Source of the DNA: an uncultured Altererythrobacter sp.
GTDB taxonomy: Bacteria; Pseudomonadota; Alphaproteobacteria; Sphingomonadales; Sphingomonadaceae
Length of the DNA stretch: 8,019 nt
Assembly: GCA_938009055.1 (NCBI GenBank)
Contig: CALLIO010000305.1
Span: 1-8,019, forward strand
Direction: 5' to 3'
The notes beneath the pieces were generated by a model. The model was not told the origin of the DNA and made no database searches. It saw nothing but the letters and a program-made list of their open reading frames with translations. The position numbers and the translations under genes are program-made. Shown here piece by piece: positions 5,761 through 8,019 of this stretch (the stretch's first letter is position 1; every line of letters starts with the position of its first letter).

Positions 5761-6794
5761 GCCTCATCCTCCCATCCAGCGACCTTGCGCCTTCGCCGCG
5801 TAAGTATATCGAGCGCCGCCATGCGGATCGCGACCCCCATCTCCACCTGTGCGGTGATAATTGATCGGTCGAGCATATCGGCGACATCGCTATCGATCTC
5901 GACCCCCCGGTTCATCGGACCCGGGTGCATCACCAGCGCATCGGGCGCGGCGCTTTCGAGCCGATCTTTCGTCAGGCCGTAGAGATGATGATACTCGCGC
6001 GCTGAAGGAATAAATTGCCCCTCCATCCGCTCGGTCTGGAGCCGCAGCATCATCACCACATCCGATCCACTCAGCGCAGCATCAAAGTCGGTGAAGGGTT
6101 CGGCCCCAATCGCCTCAACGCCTGCTGGCATCAACGCAGGCGGCGCGCATAGCCGCACGCTTGCCCCAAGCGCCTGAAGGCACAAGATGTTCGAACGCGC
6201 GACGCGGCTGTGCAAAATGTCTCCGCAAATCGTCACGGTCATTCCGGTGAAGTCTTCACCCGTCTCGCCGCGCTGCCTCAGCGCATTTCTCAGCGCAAGC
6301 GCATCGAGCAGAGCCTGCGTCGGATGCTCATGCTGCCCGTCGCCTGCATTGAGCACGGGGCAATCAACCTTGCTCGCAATCAGATCGACCGCGCCAGAGG
6401 AACCGTGGCGGATCACAATCGCATCGGCCCGCATCGCGTTCAGCGTTATCGCCGTGTCGATCAGCGTCTCGCCCTTCTTCACCGAGCTTTGTGCCGCATG
6501 CATATTGACCACATCTGCGCCAAGGCGCTTGCCCGCAATCTCAAAGCTAAGCAGCGTGCGCGTCGAATTTTCGAAGAAAGCGTTTATGACCGTCAGACCC
6601 GCCAAAGCATCGGAATGCTTGGCCGATTGGCGATTAAGATCAACCCATTGCTCCGCGCTTTCGAGCAGATAGAGTATCTCGTGCCGCTCAAGCTGCGCAA
6701 TGCCCAGCAAATCGCGATGCGGAAAGGCCAATTGGCCAGCGGGATAGCGCCCAGAAACAATGCTTCTGGCGCTCGAAGTCTGTGATGATGTCAT
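5757..6794 (-). CDS. pyrB: Aspartate carbamoyltransferase catalytic chain
   Basis: A 345-residue protein that joins carbamoyl phosphate and aspartate, the first committed step of pyrimidine synthesis, in the cytoplasm. Visible motifs in order are: F-E-N-S77-T-R-T80 (carbamoyl phosphate binding), S-V-K106-K-G-E (mobile lysine loop), H-E-H157-P-T-Q-A-L-L-D, G-D-I-L-H-S-R-V-A-R-S-N, and M-H-P-G-P-M-N-R-G (289-297). All expected catalytic regions are present. The ATG at 6794 is chosen. A TTG at 6833 would add 13 residues, but its AAGGGG lies directly against the codon with no spacer, whereas the ATG has AAAGG about 10 bases upstream. The gene overlaps the pyrC-like gene by 4 bases, which suggests translational coupling and complex formation. 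No pyrI regulatory chain is in the window. The gene is divergent from sppA, and no attenuator is evident in the short leader. Confidence 0.95.
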   Translation of the reverse strand: MTSSQTSSARSIVSGRYPAGQLAFPHRDLLGIAQLERHEILYLLESAEQWVDLNRQSAKHSDALAGLTVINAFFENSTRTLLSFEIAGKRLGADVVNMHAAQSSVKKGETLIDTAITLNAMRADAIVIRHGSSGAVDLIASKVDCPVLNAGDGQHEHPTQALLDALALRNALRQRGETGEDFTGMTVTICGDILHSRVARSNILCLQALGASVRLCAPPALMPAGVEAIGAEPFTDFDAALSGSDVVMMLRLQTERMEGQFIPSAREYHHLYGLTKDRLESAAPDALVMHPGPMNRGVEIDSDVADMLDRSIITAQVEMGVAIRMAALDILTRRRRKVAGWEDEA

Positions 6795-6856
6795 TAAAGC
6801 AACGCCTTTAGTCGAGCCAGATGCTACGCTCAACCCCTTGTTTATCGCCAGCCCCG

Positions 6857-6885
6857 TTGGAACTTGGCGAAATAGTCCCTAGGTT
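6857..6885 (+). promoter_or_regulatory. Weak candidate promoter for sppA
   Basis: TTGGAA (6857-6862) and TAGGTT (6880-6885) are separated by 17 bases and end 34 bases before the sppA start, inside the 125-base region shared with pyrB. The spacing is ideal but both hexamers deviate from the sigma-70 consensus, so this is only a candidate. I found no convincing promoter for the pyr genes in the same gap. Confidence 0.25.
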
Positions 6886-6906
6886 GGACGAAACATTCAG
6901 GACTTG

Positions 6907-6911
6907 AAGGA
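6907..6911 (+). promoter_or_regulatory. Ribosome binding site of sppA
   Basis: AAGGA with 8 bases to the ATG at 6920. It agrees with the start placed just before the short cytoplasmic leader and membrane anchor. Confidence 0.7.
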
Positions 6912-6919
6912 CTTTGGTG

Positions 6920-8019
6920 ATGAGCTTTGCAGGACGGATTTGGCGTTTGCTGGTCGGAATTAAGGACGCGCTGGCGCTATTGTTCCTCCTGCTTTTCTTC
7001 ATGACCCTTTTCGCCATTCTGGCGGCCCGCCCCAACCCAGGGCAAGTGCGCGACGGTGCGTTGCTGCTCGACATAAGCGGTTACGTGGTGGAAGAACGCG
7101 CAGTCGTCGATCCGATCGAGGCACTGCTTTCCCAAGAAGCGCCCGTTGGTGAATATCCCGTCCACCAATTGGTCCATGCGCTTGAAACCGCTGCTGAGGA
7201 TGATCGGGTGCAAGTTGTCGCGCTTGATCTTTCGAACTTCATGGGCGGCGGGCAAGTCCAGCTGCAAGAAGTAGGCGAAGCGCTCGACAAGGTTCGCAAA
7301 GCGGAAAAAGACGTGATCGCCTATGCGCTAGGTTACAGCGATCCGGGTATCATGCTGGCTGCCCATGCCAGCGAGGTTTGGGTTGACCCATTGGGAGGTG
7401 CGATCATCGCGGGCCCAGGCGGCGAACGGCTCTACTATGCCGACCTGATCGAAAAGTTGAAAATCGATGCGAAAGTTTATCGCGTGGGCACATATAAATC
7501 CGCGGTTGAGCCCTACACCCGCTCAACCATGTCCGATGCTGCGCGCGAGAATTATTCTGCGCTCTACGGCGCATTGTGGGAAGAATGGCAAGCGCATGTG
7601 ACCAAGGCGCGCCCTGCGATCAAGCTCGACATGATTGTTGATGATCCGGTGAGCTGGGTGGAGGCATCGGGCGGCGATCTGGCCGAGGCTGCGTTAGCAG
7701 CAGGTCTGGTCGACAAAATCGGCACGCAGATTGAATGGGGCGAGCGGGTTGCCGAACTTGTTGGTGATGAGGATTGGGACGATGCGCCCGGCACATTCCC
7801 CGCGACCGAATTGGGACCTTGGGTTGCTGATAATGCGCCCGACACATCGGGCGAGGCTATTGGCATCGTTACCGTCGCTGGCGAGATTGTGGACGGATAT
7901 GCTGGTCCCGGCACAGCGGGCGGTGATAGGATCGCTGAACTGCTGGATGATGCGCTAGAGGGTGATCTGGCTGGCCTTGTAGTGCGGGTCAATTCGCCAG
8001 GCGGCTCTGTCACAGCGTC
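6920..8019 (+). CDS. sppA: Signal peptide peptidase SppA, 67K type (partial, 3' end missing)
   Basis: The first 366 codons of a long-form SppA (family S49), an inner-membrane protease with its active site in the periplasm that degrades cleaved signal peptides and probably other envelope peptides. A short basic leader (R6, R9, K15) precedes one membrane anchor (about 17-36). The N-terminal S49 domain includes the segment V-G-T-Y-K193-S-A-V-E-P-Y; K193 matches the general-base lysine of E. coli SppA (Lys209). The second domain begins near G315-I-V-T-V-A-G-E-I and reaches the N358-S-P-G-G-S-V oxyanion-type motif. The nucleophilic serine (A-A-S-G-G-Y motif in relatives) should lie just beyond the window and cannot be checked. 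The long, duplicated form differs from the short Gram-positive and archaeal enzymes. It is transcribed away from pyrB, and no functional link to pyrimidine synthesis is implied. Confidence 0.93.
   Translation, partial: MSFAGRIWRLLVGIKDALALLFLLLFFMTLFAILAARPNPGQVRDGALLLDISGYVVEERAVVDPIEALLSQEAPVGEYPVHQLVHALETAAEDDRVQVVALDLSNFMGGGQVQLQEVGEALDKVRKAEKDVIAYALGYSDPGIMLAAHASEVWVDPLGGAIIAGPGGERLYYADLIEKLKIDAKVYRVGTYKSAVEPYTRSTMSDAARENYSALYGALWEEWQAHVTKARPAIKLDMIVDDPVSWVEASGGDLAEAALAAGLVDKIGTQIEWGERVAELVGDEDWDDAPGTFPATELGPWVADNAPDTSGEAIGIVTVAGEIVDGYAGPGTAGGDRIAELLDDALEGDLAGLVVRVNSPGGSVTA

Noticed and set aside
6795..6833. TTG start adding 13 residues to PyrB
   Set aside because: The only purine-rich stretch touches the codon with no spacer, and the extra residues match nothing expected in the family.

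Overview
The window is about 8 kb of moderately GC-rich alphaproteobacterial chromosome. Gene content, protein style and the pseudo-dihydroorotase point to Sphingomonadales, probably an Erythrobacter/Sphingomonas relative; this is inferred from protein resemblance, not from a database search. There are no RNA genes, transposases, integrases or CRISPR arrays, and the region looks like ordinary core chromosome. No gene-free stretch exceeds 300 bases; the longest (1492-1745) is annotated as a regulatory region.

Layout, left to right. (1) Bases 1-294, minus strand: N-terminal 98 codons of a DUF418/YeiB-type membrane protein cut by the window edge. (2) 406-1491, minus strand: an exported protein with Sel1 repeats, a Pro/Ala-rich linker and a C-terminal SPOR (septal peptidoglycan-binding) domain. 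(3) 1492-1745: a divergent control region with two near-consensus CtrA-like boxes, a third looser copy and a palindrome. (4) 1746-4457, plus strand: a compact three-gene unit of a ParF-type ParA ATPase (TTG start), a ParG-like protein with a C-terminal ribbon-helix-helix, and a TPR/SPOR lipoprotein, closed by a strong intrinsic terminator at 4486-4523. (5) 4540-6794, minus strand: pyrB and a pyrC-like gene overlapping by 4 bases. (6) 6920 to the right edge, plus strand: the first 366 codons of sppA, cut before its catalytic serine.

How the genes fit together. The pyr pair supplies aspartate carbamoyltransferase and a dihydroorotase homologue that has lost most of its metal-binding and catalytic residues. 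It therefore looks like the PyrC' pseudoenzyme that scaffolds PyrB in Pseudomonas, and an active dihydroorotase should be encoded elsewhere. SppA is an inner-membrane protease of the envelope.

The most interesting part is 406-4457. A plasmid-partition-like ATPase and its probable DNA-binding partner share an apparent operon with an outer-membrane SPOR lipoprotein. This operon is divergent from a second SPOR protein across a region carrying CtrA-like boxes. The arrangement suggests, but does not prove, a cell-cycle-controlled module linking a nucleoid-associated ParA/RHH pair to the division site.
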